This document shows positions 34,895-42,213 of a DNA stretch of 64,000 nt, piece after piece. The notes below the pieces were generated by a model. The model searched no databases, was not told where the DNA came from, and saw only the letters and a program-made list of their open reading frames with translations. Position numbers and translations under genes: made by a program. This DNA comes from Firmicutes bacterium UBA5559 (GTDB taxonomy: Bacteria; Bacillota; Clostridia; Peptostreptococcales; Anaerovoracaceae), in assembly GCA_002425705.1 (NCBI GenBank), contig DIMT01000010.1:40517-104516 (forward strand), given 5' to 3'. Within the stretch, counting starts at the first letter, position 1; each line of letters begins with the position of its first letter.

Positions 34895-34923
34895 TTGAGT
34901 CTCAAGTCACACCGTGGTATATT
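34895..34923 (+). promoter_or_regulatory. Promoter of the glycine-riboswitch transcript
   Basis: TTGAGT (34895-34900) and TATATT (34918-34923) are 17 bases apart. The -35 is part of a small palindrome TTGAGTCTCAA. A hairpin CGGCC-ATTT-GGCCG (within 34926-34951) would form at the 5' end of the RNA. Confidence 0.7.
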
Positions 34924-34954
34924 CATATAGTCGGCCATTTGGCCGGCTATATGA

Positions 34955-35033
34955 TTCTCTGGAGAGTCTCGAATGAGCGCCGAAGGTGTACGGCAGGGAA
35001 ACCTGTTAATCTCTCAGGCAAAAGGACAGAGCA
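34955..35033 (+). ncRNA. Glycine riboswitch, single aptamer
   Basis: The conserved core is visible: CTCTGGAGAG at 34957-34966, GCGCCGAAGG at 34977-34986, then AATCTCTCAGGCAAAAGGAC and AGAG ending near 35031. Only one aptamer is present. The expression platform ends in a terminator (35074-35098) just before a glycine/alanine symporter gene. Confidence 0.92.
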
Positions 35034-35073
35034 AATAGTTCGATTACAAGCTATTGAGATGTCTTTTCTCTGG

Positions 35074-35098
35074 AAAGTCGATTCGTCGGCTTTTTTTT
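35074..35098 (+). terminator. Riboswitch-controlled terminator
   Basis: AAAGTCGA (35074-35081) and TCGGCTTT (35086-35093) form an 8-bp stem with a TTCG loop, followed by a run of T. The symporter start is 27 bases further. Confidence 0.85.
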
Positions 35099-35124
35099 AT
35101 TTGTTTTATGGAGGAGAGAAAAAA

Positions 35125-36534
35125 ATGAGTGAAGTATTAGGTAAAATTAATGATTTGGTGTGGGGAGTACCCCTGCTGGTCCTGGTAATGGGGGTTGGCA
35201 TCCTGCTGACTACACGACTTGGCGTGCTTCAGTTCCGTCATCTGGGGAAAGCATTAAAGTACATGGTCAAGAATGAAGAATCCGGCATCGGGGAAGTGAC
35301 CAGCTTTGGGGCCCTTTGCACCGCCATGGCAGCAACCATCGGAACAGGGAATATCGTAGGGGTGGCGACCGCTATTGTGGCCGGCGGACCGGGAGCCCTA
35401 TTCTGGATGATCGTGGCAGCCTGCTTCGGTATGGCTACCAAATATGCAGAAGGTCTATTGGCCGTTAAATATCGGGTTATCGACGAATCCGGCCACGCCT
35501 TAGGCGGACCTTTCTATTATATTGAACGAGGCATGGGTTCCAACTGGAAGTGGCTGGCTAAGCTTTTCGCTCTCTTCGGTGCAGGAGCCGGTCTTTTGGG
35601 AATCGGCACCATCGTTCAGGTAAACGGCATTGCCTCTGCTGCAAAGAATTTCTTTGATCCTGAAAGCTTGAATATGGTCACCATTCTTGGCATGGAGTAT
35701 TCCTGGGCCACGGTTATCACAGCCCTTGTGGTAGCCCTGCTGTCAGCCCTGGTCATTATCGGGGGAATTTCCAGAATTGCCAGTGTTACCACCATCGTGG
35801 TGCCCTTTATGGCGGTGGCCTATGTGCTGGTCTGCCTGACCATCCTGATTGCCAATCTGGATGCCATCCCGGATGCAATCGCTTCTGTTTTCCGGGGAGC
35901 CTTCGGGATGGATGCGGTGGCGGGAGGGGCCTTGGGGGCTATTCTGATTGCGGTTCAAAAGGGGATTGCCCGGGGCATCTTCTCCAATGAATCGGGCTTG
36001 GGAAGTGCTCCTATCGCAGCGGCGGCGGCAAAGACCAATGAGCCGGTTCGTCAGGGGATGGTTTCCATGACAGGGACGTTCATCGATACCATTATCATTT
36101 GTAATCTGACCGGTTTGACTCTATTGGTGACCGGTGCCTGGAACAAAGGATTAGACGGAGCAGATGCCACCAGTTTCGCTTTTCAGAATGGACTGGGCTG
36201 GAATCCACAAATTGGTTCGTTTCTGCTGATGGTCAGCCTGGCATTCTTTGCCTTTACGACCATCATTGGCTGGGATTATTATAGTGAACGATGCATCGAG
36301 TATCTGACCAATGGAAGCCGGACGGCAGTAAAAACCTATCGATGGCTGTATATTGCAGCGGTATTGGCCGGCCCCTTCATCAGCCTCAGTGCCGTCTGGA
36401 CCATCGCTGATATCATGAACGGCCTGATGGCCTTTCCCAACCTGTTAGCTCTGATCGTACTTAACGGAGTAGTCGTGGCGGAAACGAAAAGCTACTTCAG
36501 CCGGCTGGAACAGGGCCGGATAAAAGAGTTTTAA
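35125..36534 (+). CDS. Sodium:alanine/glycine symporter (AGCS family)
   Basis: 469 residues, about 11 membrane helices. Family motifs: TSFGALCTAMAATIGTGNIVGVATAI, GPGALFWMIVAACFGMATKYAE and GIARGIFSNESGLGSAPIAAA. It imports alanine or glycine with sodium. Upstream control by a glycine aptamer points to glycine as a main substrate. ATG 35125 follows GGAGGAGAG; the frame from 34939 would run through the riboswitch and is rejected. Confidence 0.93.
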   Translation: MSEVLGKINDLVWGVPLLVLVMGVGILLTTRLGVLQFRHLGKALKYMVKNEESGIGEVTSFGALCTAMAATIGTGNIVGVATAIVAGGPGALFWMIVAACFGMATKYAEGLLAVKYRVIDESGHALGGPFYYIERGMGSNWKWLAKLFALFGAGAGLLGIGTIVQVNGIASAAKNFFDPESLNMVTILGMEYSWATVITALVVALLSALVIIGGISRIASVTTIVVPFMAVAYVLVCLTILIANLDAIPDAIASVFRGAFGMDAVAGGALGAILIAVQKGIARGIFSNESGLGSAPIAAAAAKTNEPVRQGMVSMTGTFIDTIIICNLTGLTLLVTGAWNKGLDGADATSFAFQNGLGWNPQIGSFLLMVSLAFFAFTTIIGWDYYSERCIEYLTNGSRTAVKTYRWLYIAAVLAGPFISLSAVWTIADIMNGLMAFPNLLALIVLNGVVVAETKSYFSRLEQGRIKEF

Positions 36535-36606
36535 CCGCCCGAAGACTATGCAAATCCTCTTTTTTGGTGTAATATATAAAGATAAGCAAAGAGGAGGAGG
36601 TACCTT

Positions 36607-37074
36607 ATGAAGTGTCCATATTGTGATAACCCGGATACCAAAGTCATTGATTCCCGGCCAACCGATGAAGGTCAGGCGATTCGGCGGAGGAGAGAGTGCG
36701 AAAACTGCAGCAAACGGTTCACTACCTATGAAAAGGTAGAGGAAATTGCCTTGATGGTAATCAAGAAAGATGGCAGCAGGGAAGCCTTTGACCGGTATAA
36801 GGTCATGAACGGCATCATCCGGGCCTGCGAGAAGCGGCCGGTTCCCATCGCTGAAATTGAGCGGATCGTCAACGAAATCGAACGGGGCCTCAACAACCTC
36901 ATGGAAAAAGAAGTGGAAAGCAAATTTATCGGAGAGCTGATCATGGATCAGCTGAAGTCTTTGGATGAAGTGGCATATGTGCGGTTTGCCTCCGTTTATC
37001 GGCAGTTTACCGACGCGAATACTTTTATAGCAGAGATTGAGAAATTTCTGAAGCACGAAAAAGAGGGGAACTAA
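36607..37074 (+). CDS. nrdR: Transcriptional repressor NrdR
   Basis: 155 residues. The N-terminal zinc ribbon has CPYC at 3-6 and CENC in [13 protein letters not shown]; an ATP-cone follows (about 49-139, [20 protein letters not shown]). It senses dATP/ATP and represses ribonucleotide reductase genes. It directly abuts the cytidylate kinase gene. The ribosome site is GAGGAGGAGG. Confidence 0.96.
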   Translation: MKCPYCDNPDTKVIDSRPTDEGQAIRRRRECENCSKRFTTYEKVEEIALMVIKKDGSREAFDRYKVMNGIIRACEKRPVPIAEIERIVNEIERGLNNLMEKEVESKFIGELIMDQLKSLDEVAYVRFASVYRQFTDANTFIAEIEKFLKHEKEGN

Positions 37075-37761
37075 GTGTCAGAAAGGGATGATCAGATGGA
37101 ACAGGAAAAGAACCGAATCCGGGTGGCAATAGACGGACCCAGCGGCGCGGGTAAAAGCACCATTGCCCGGGCAGTGGCCAAGCGGATGGAAATGGATTAT
37201 ATCGATACCGGCGCCATGTATAGGGCAGTAGCCTATAAGATGCTCCAAAACAGCGTGTCCCCTAACGAGCTGCAGCTTATAGAAGAAATGCTGGCTGATA
37301 CGGATATTGACTTTGCCAAGGGCAATATTCTCCTGGATGGAGAAATCATCAACAACAAGATTCGAACGCCGGAGGTTTCGGCATTAGCTTCCGAATGCTC
37401 CGCTCTGGCACCGGTCCGGGAAAAGCTGGTTCGGCTGCAGCGACAGATGGGAGAAAAGAAAAGCATCATCATGGATGGACGGGATATCGGCACCAACGTG
37501 CTGACCGATGCAGAGTATAAATTTTTTCTCAATGCAAAGCCGGAAGAACGAGCAAGGAGAAGGCACCTGGAATTATTGGAAAAAGGTCAGGAGGCTTCTT
37601 ATCTTCAGGTTTTGGAAGACATCAAGCAGCGGGATCACAACGACATGACCAGAGCTCTTAATCCTCTTCGAAAGGCCGAGGATGCCTGGGAGATCGATAC
37701 AACAGGCATGAATCTGGAGCAGGTAATCTGTACCATCATCAGTCATATCAAAGGAGAATAG
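37075..37761 (+). CDS. cmk: Cytidylate kinase
   Basis: 228 residues from GTG 37075, which directly follows the nrdR stop and a GAGGGG site; ATG 37096 is a good alternative. Motifs: P-loop GPSGAGKSTIARAVA, DTGAMYRAVAY for CMP binding, and GRDIGTNV plus RARRRHLELL in the lid. It phosphorylates CMP and dCMP, so pairing with nrdR joins two nucleotide-supply functions. Confidence 0.95.
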   Translation: MSERDDQMEQEKNRIRVAIDGPSGAGKSTIARAVAKRMEMDYIDTGAMYRAVAYKMLQNSVSPNELQLIEEMLADTDIDFAKGNILLDGEIINNKIRTPEVSALASECSALAPVREKLVRLQRQMGEKKSIIMDGRDIGTNVLTDAEYKFFLNAKPEERARRRHLELLEKGQEASYLQVLEDIKQRDHNDMTRALNPLRKAEDAWEIDTTGMNLEQVICTIISHIKGE

Positions 37762-37764
37762 AAA

Positions 37765-39033
37765 ATGGCAACAGTCAGGCCTTTCAAGGCAGTGCGACCG
37801 GCAGCGGATCTGGCGGCAAAGGTCGTTTCCCTGCCCTACGACGTTATGAACCGAAAAGAAGCAGCGGCGATGGCTGAAGGAAATCCCTTCAGCTTTCTCC
37901 ACATTTGCCGGTCAGAGATCGATCTTCCGGAACTGGAAGACCCCTATGACCGCCGTGTTTATGAAAAGGCCCGGGAAAATATCCATCGCTTTCTGGCGGA
38001 AGGTACTTTTCTCCAGGAGGAGGAACCGGTATTTTACCTTTACCGTCAGGAAATGGAAGGACGGGGGCAGACCGGTATCGTAGGCTGTGTTTCCGTGGAT
38101 GAGTACAACGCCGACGTAATTAAGAAGCATGAATATACAAGAGTAGAAAAGGAAATCGACCGGATCAACCACTTTGATGTCTGTGACGCCAATACGGAAC
38201 CGGTATTTCTGACTTACCGAAACAAACCGGAACTGACGGCCCTGATGGAAAATGTCATGAAAAGAGAGCCGGCCCTCTTTGATTTTATATCCGGTGACGG
38301 AATCCGGCATCAGCTCTGGAAGATCGACCAGGATGATGAGATTCAGGAAATCAGAAATACCTTTGATGCCATCCCCTTTCTCTATATTGCCGATGGCCAC
38401 CACCGAAGCGCTTCTGCCTGCAAGGTGGGCATGAAGCGGAGGGAAGAAAATCCTGCTTGGACAGGGGAAGAAGAGTTCAACTTTTTCATGGCGGTAATCT
38501 TTCCTGATGACCAGCTTCGGGTATTTGACTATAACCGGGTGCTGAAGGATTTAAACGGTCATTCAACGGCTGAATTCCTCAGCCTGCTTGAAAAGGCAGG
38601 GTTCCGGGTGGAGCAGCTTGGCAAGGAGCCGGAATACCCGGAAAGAAAGCACGTATTTACCATGTTTCTGGAAGGGATTTGGTATCGGCTGACGCTGGCA
38701 GAGGAGCGGGTGCCGGATGATATCATCGGCTCTCTGGATGTATCCCTGCTTCAGAACCTGGTACTGGAACCGATCTTCGGCATTCACGATCCCAGAACGG
38801 ATAAGCGCATTGACTTTATCGGTGGAATCCGAGGGCTGAAAGAATTGGAACATCGGGCTTCTACCGATATGAAGGTGGCCTTTGCCGTTTATCCGGTGGA
38901 GATTTCCGATCTGTTCCGAGTCTCGGATGCTGATCAGGTAATGCCTCCCAAGTCCACCTGGTTCGAACCGAAGCTGGGAAGTGGTTTGTTTCTGCACCTT
39001 CTGTCGGATAATTCTGAAATAGAATTGAAATAG
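37765..39033 (+). CDS. DUF1015 family protein
   Basis: 422 residues. The start ATVRPFKAVRPAADLAAKVVSLPYDVMNRKEA, the central VKKHEYTR-like segment (IKKHEYTRVEKEIDRINH) and IADGHHRSASA are hallmarks of DUF1015. The HEYT and DGHHR motifs look catalytic and resemble ParB/SerK-type nucleotide-dependent phosphotransfer folds. A serine-kinase role has been suggested for relatives, but I hold that loosely. It begins three bases after cmk and is probably co-transcribed with it. Confidence 0.8.
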   Translation: MATVRPFKAVRPAADLAAKVVSLPYDVMNRKEAAAMAEGNPFSFLHICRSEIDLPELEDPYDRRVYEKARENIHRFLAEGTFLQEEEPVFYLYRQEMEGRGQTGIVGCVSVDEYNADVIKKHEYTRVEKEIDRINHFDVCDANTEPVFLTYRNKPELTALMENVMKREPALFDFISGDGIRHQLWKIDQDDEIQEIRNTFDAIPFLYIADGHHRSASACKVGMKRREENPAWTGEEEFNFFMAVIFPDDQLRVFDYNRVLKDLNGHSTAEFLSLLEKAGFRVEQLGKEPEYPERKHVFTMFLEGIWYRLTLAEERVPDDIIGSLDVSLLQNLVLEPIFGIHDPRTDKRIDFIGGIRGLKELEHRASTDMKVAFAVYPVEISDLFRVSDADQVMPPKSTWFEPKLGSGLFLHLLSDNSEIELK

Positions 39034-39053
39034 CAAGCAATTAATGATATAAT
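39025..39053 (+). promoter_or_regulatory. Promoter of radC-mre block
   Basis: TTGAAA (39025-39030, overlapping the end of the DUF1015 gene) and TATAAT (39048-39053) with 17 bases between, 76 bases before radC. Confidence 0.7.
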
Positions 39054-39129
39054 TACCCGAGTCAAACCGGGGATCCATAGGTGGGCGGAAAAACTGGTCC
39101 GTAATCGCTTAAATTGCAAGGAGGAACCT

Positions 39130-39813
39130 ATGATTATCCGAGAATTACCCACAGAAGAAAGACCGAGGGAAAAGTTAATTTCCCTGGGTTCTTCGGTTGT
39201 TTCCAATGCAGAACTCCTGGCCATCCTCATCGGAACCGGAACAAAAGACCGGTCTGCCCTGGATCTGGCATCGGCCCTTTTAGCAGCCGAGGAGGACGGC
39301 CTTGGCAATCTGGCCGGCTCCACTCCGGAAGAAATATGCCGGGTTTCCGGCATGGGCATTGCCAAAGCATGCCGGATCATTGCCGCCTTTGAGCTGGGAA
39401 GAAGGCTGGCCACCCGGCCCTTGCCCGGCAAAGTTTTAATCACCAGCCCGGAGTCTATTGCGGATCTTTTTATGGAAGAAATGCGCTACTACCGGAAGGA
39501 GTTTTTCAAGGTGCTGTTGCTGAACAGCAAAGGAGAGATCATCAGCATCGAAAAGAGTTCCATCGGGGATCTTTCCTCCACCATCGTCCACCCCAGAGAA
39601 ATATTTTCGGGAGCGATCAGGAGGAGCGCAGCTGCAGTTGTTTTTGTTCACAATCATCCCAGCGGCAACCCGGAGCCCAGCGGCGAGGATCAGGAAGTGA
39701 CCCTTCGGCTGATTGAAGCGGGGAAAATACTGGGAATCCGGGTACTGGATCATATTATTATCGGAGATGGGATTTATGTCAGCTTCCGGCAGCGGAATCT
39801 GATGCCCGGATAA
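39130..39813 (+). CDS. radC: RadC-family JAB1/MPN-domain protein
   Basis: 227 residues, the usual RadC length. A UPF0758 helix-hairpin-helix N-terminus (PEEICRVSGMGIAKACRIIAA) precedes the JAB/MPN zinc site HNHPSGNPEPSGED. The biochemical role is unproven despite the historic DNA-repair name. In Firmicutes it often sits before mreB, as here. AAGGAGG precedes the ATG. Confidence 0.93.
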   Translation: MIIRELPTEERPREKLISLGSSVVSNAELLAILIGTGTKDRSALDLASALLAAEEDGLGNLAGSTPEEICRVSGMGIAKACRIIAAFELGRRLATRPLPGKVLITSPESIADLFMEEMRYYRKEFFKVLLLNSKGEIISIEKSSIGDLSSTIVHPREIFSGAIRRSAAAVVFVHNHPSGNPEPSGEDQEVTLRLIEAGKILGIRVLDHIIIGDGIYVSFRQRNLMPG

Positions 39814-39841
39814 ATATTATTAGTGGGTTACGGAGGTAAAA

Positions 39842-40891
39842 ATGGGGTTTTTCAATTTTTTCAAACGAGACATGGGTATCGACCTGGGAACAGCCAATAC
39901 TCTGATTTATATTGCGGATAAGGGTATCGTCCTGAACCAGCCATCGGTAATCGCCTATGAGACCCGATCCAAAAAAATCATTGCCGTCGGGGAACCGGCC
40001 AAAGCTATGATCGGCCGAGCTCCTGAATCCGTAACCGTTGTTCGTCCTCTTCAGGATGGCGTCATTTCCGATTTTGACATGACGGCAGCAATGCTCAGTG
40101 CCTTCATCGGAAAGGCTCTGGGAGATGGCAGCGGAACCAACCGTCTTCGGGTTGTGGTGGGTGTTCCCAGCGGTGTTACGGAAGTGGAAAAACGAGCCGT
40201 TGAGGAAGTGGTCCGCCAACTAGGGGCAAAGGAAGTCTATATCCTGGAAGAGCCCATGGCAGCAGCCATCGGAGCCGGCCTTTCCGTTGACGATGCAGTG
40301 GGTTGTATGATCTGCGATGTTGGAGGCGGCACTACGGACATCGCCGTCATCGCCCTGGGAGGAAACGTGACCAGCACCTCCATCCGCTATGCAGGGGATA
40401 AAATGAATGATGCGGTGATTCAGTACATTCGCAAGAACAAGGGATTGATTATCGGTGAAAAGACAGCAGAACAGCTGAAAATAAACATTGGCTGTGCTTT
40501 GATGGATCTGGATGAGGATGGAAACGAAGTGATTCATCGGATGACTGCCAGCGGCAGGGATGTGCTGACTGGTCTGCCAACTTCCGTGGAAGTAACCAGC
40601 AAGGATATGCTCATCGCCCTGGAAGAGTCGGTAGAAATCATCATTGAAGGCCTGAAGATGACACTGGAAAAGACTCCGCCGGAAATTGCAGCCGACATCG
40701 TTAATTCCGGTCTGGTATTAACAGGTGGCGGCGGCTTGCTGAAAAATCTGGATCGTATGATTGAAATCAAGACCGGCATGAAAGTGACCGTTGCGGAAAA
40801 TGCCTTTGAGGCAGTGGCTTACGGAGCCGGAAAGAGCCTTTCCAATGTGGAAAAGCTGAAGAGATATTCAACCAATTCCCTGCGGAGATAG
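39842..40891 (+). CDS. mreB: Rod-shape-determining protein MreB
   Basis: 349 residues, actin fold. It begins MGFFNFFKRDMGIDLGTANT: the short amphipathic start can insert in the membrane, followed by phosphate loop 1 (GIDLGTANTLIY); CDVGGGTTDIAVI is phosphate loop 2, and LTGGGGLLKNLD is the adenosine motif. It forms filaments guiding lateral wall synthesis with MreC, MreD, PBP2 and RodA, all encoded in this block. TTACGGAGG precedes the ATG. Confidence 0.97.
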   Translation: MGFFNFFKRDMGIDLGTANTLIYIADKGIVLNQPSVIAYETRSKKIIAVGEPAKAMIGRAPESVTVVRPLQDGVISDFDMTAAMLSAFIGKALGDGSGTNRLRVVVGVPSGVTEVEKRAVEEVVRQLGAKEVYILEEPMAAAIGAGLSVDDAVGCMICDVGGGTTDIAVIALGGNVTSTSIRYAGDKMNDAVIQYIRKNKGLIIGEKTAEQLKINIGCALMDLDEDGNEVIHRMTASGRDVLTGLPTSVEVTSKDMLIALEESVEIIIEGLKMTLEKTPPEIAADIVNSGLVLTGGGGLLKNLDRMIEIKTGMKVTVAENAFEAVAYGAGKSLSNVEKLKRYSTNSLRR

Positions 40892-40900
40892 GATGATTTC

Positions 40901-41719
40901 ATGAAGTGGCTCAAGAAATATAAAAAAATTCTCCTGCCGGTGCTGATGATTTTGGCTCTGCTGACAGCAGTGCTGATTTCCGTACAGAGCATTCCGGGGG
41001 GATCCGGTCTGGATGGACTGCTGAAAACCGGCACTTCTGCTGTGCAGGGTCCATTGACAAAGGGAGAGAACGGTATCCGAGGCTTCTTCGGAAGCCTTTT
41101 CCGATTTCAGGATATCGCCCGGGAAAATGAAACGTTGAAAGATGAAATTGCTGAATTGAAAAGGGAAAACACCCAGAATGCCTTGAACGCACAGGAATTG
41201 GAAGAGCTTCGAAAACTTGCAGCGGCATTGGATTATACGGCAGGAGCTTCGGAAAGAAAGACAATTGCGGCGGATGTGATTTCCATGGACGGGTCCAACT
41301 GGTTCAATCTGTTCACCATCAACCGGGGTATAGAGAGCGGGGTATACCCGGATGCCATCGTGGTTACCGGTGACGGGCTCACCGGCCGTGTTCTGGAAAC
41401 TGGTCAGGGTTGGTCCAAGGTAATTGGCATTATTGACGAATCCAACAAGGTAAGCTTCAAGGTCCTTCGAGATCCAGCGCTTCTGGGAGTTCTCCACGGA
41501 GACGGCCTGGCCGGTCTGACCGGCTATATGCTGGATGGCAAAGCCAGCGTCATTGAAGGGGATCTGCTGGTGACTACCAGCATCGGAATGTATCCGGAAG
41601 GGATTGAAATCGGAACGATCAAAGAGGTCCGGTTTGATAATGATACACAGTTAAAGAAGGTTACCATCGAGCCTGTGGTCAATTTTAAAAATATTCAGAG
41701 GGTGGCGGTGATATTATGA
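40901..41719 (+). CDS. mreC: Rod-shape-determining protein MreC
   Basis: 272 residues: a short basic cytoplasmic start, one membrane helix (about 7-28), a coiled coil (about 70-105, rich in E/L/K) and two beta-barrel subdomains (NWFNLFTINRGIESGVYPDAIV; GLAGLTGYMLDGKASVIEGD). It bridges MreB and the penicillin-binding proteins. It overlaps mreD by four bases. Confidence 0.95.
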   Translation: MKWLKKYKKILLPVLMILALLTAVLISVQSIPGGSGLDGLLKTGTSAVQGPLTKGENGIRGFFGSLFRFQDIARENETLKDEIAELKRENTQNALNAQELEELRKLAAALDYTAGASERKTIAADVISMDGSNWFNLFTINRGIESGVYPDAIVVTGDGLTGRVLETGQGWSKVIGIIDESNKVSFKVLRDPALLGVLHGDGLAGLTGYMLDGKASVIEGDLLVTTSIGMYPEGIEIGTIKEVRFDNDTQLKKVTIEPVVNFKNIQRVAVIL

Positions 41720-42213
41720 AAATAAGGATTGCCGCTCTTCTTTTTATGGGAGCTTTCCTCATACAGGGAAGCCTGCTGAATCTGTTGGCAATAATGGGCG
41801 TCACCCCAAATCTCCTGCTTTGCCTGGTCATTACCCTAACCCTCCTTTATAATTCCGACAGAGCTATTTACCTGGGAGCGGCATTTGGCATTCTTTATGA
41901 TCTGGTTTACTCCGATGTGATTGGAGTCGCTTCCATTGGCCTGCTGATGGCAGGGTTTCTTACATGGAAAGCCCGTCAGCTTCTGAACCCGGAAAACATC
42001 CTTTCCATCTTGATTCTGAGTTCAGCAGGGACCGTGCTCTACAATCTGCTGTATTGGGGAATCGTCAATCTGTTCCGGGACCAGTTCGGACTGTTGGATT
42101 TTCTGAAACTGCAGCCCGGTTATGTGGCCTATAACATGGCAGTGATGATTCTTCTGTATCTCGGGCTGATCAATCGGGCGATCCGCCATAGAAATGACAG
42201 GTACTACAAATGA
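41716..42213 (+). CDS. mreD: Rod-shape-determining protein MreD
   Basis: 165 residues with about five membrane helices, the standard MreD size and pattern (GAFLIQGSLLNLLAIMGVTPNLLL; YLGAAFGILYDLVYSDVIG). It overlaps both mreC and the PBP2 gene by four bases, a fully coupled operon. Confidence 0.93.
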   Translation: MKIRIAALLFMGAFLIQGSLLNLLAIMGVTPNLLLCLVITLTLLYNSDRAIYLGAAFGILYDLVYSDVIGVASIGLLMAGFLTWKARQLLNPENILSILILSSAGTVLYNLLYWGIVNLFRDQFGLLDFLKLQPGYVAYNMAVMILLYLGLINRAIRHRNDRYYK

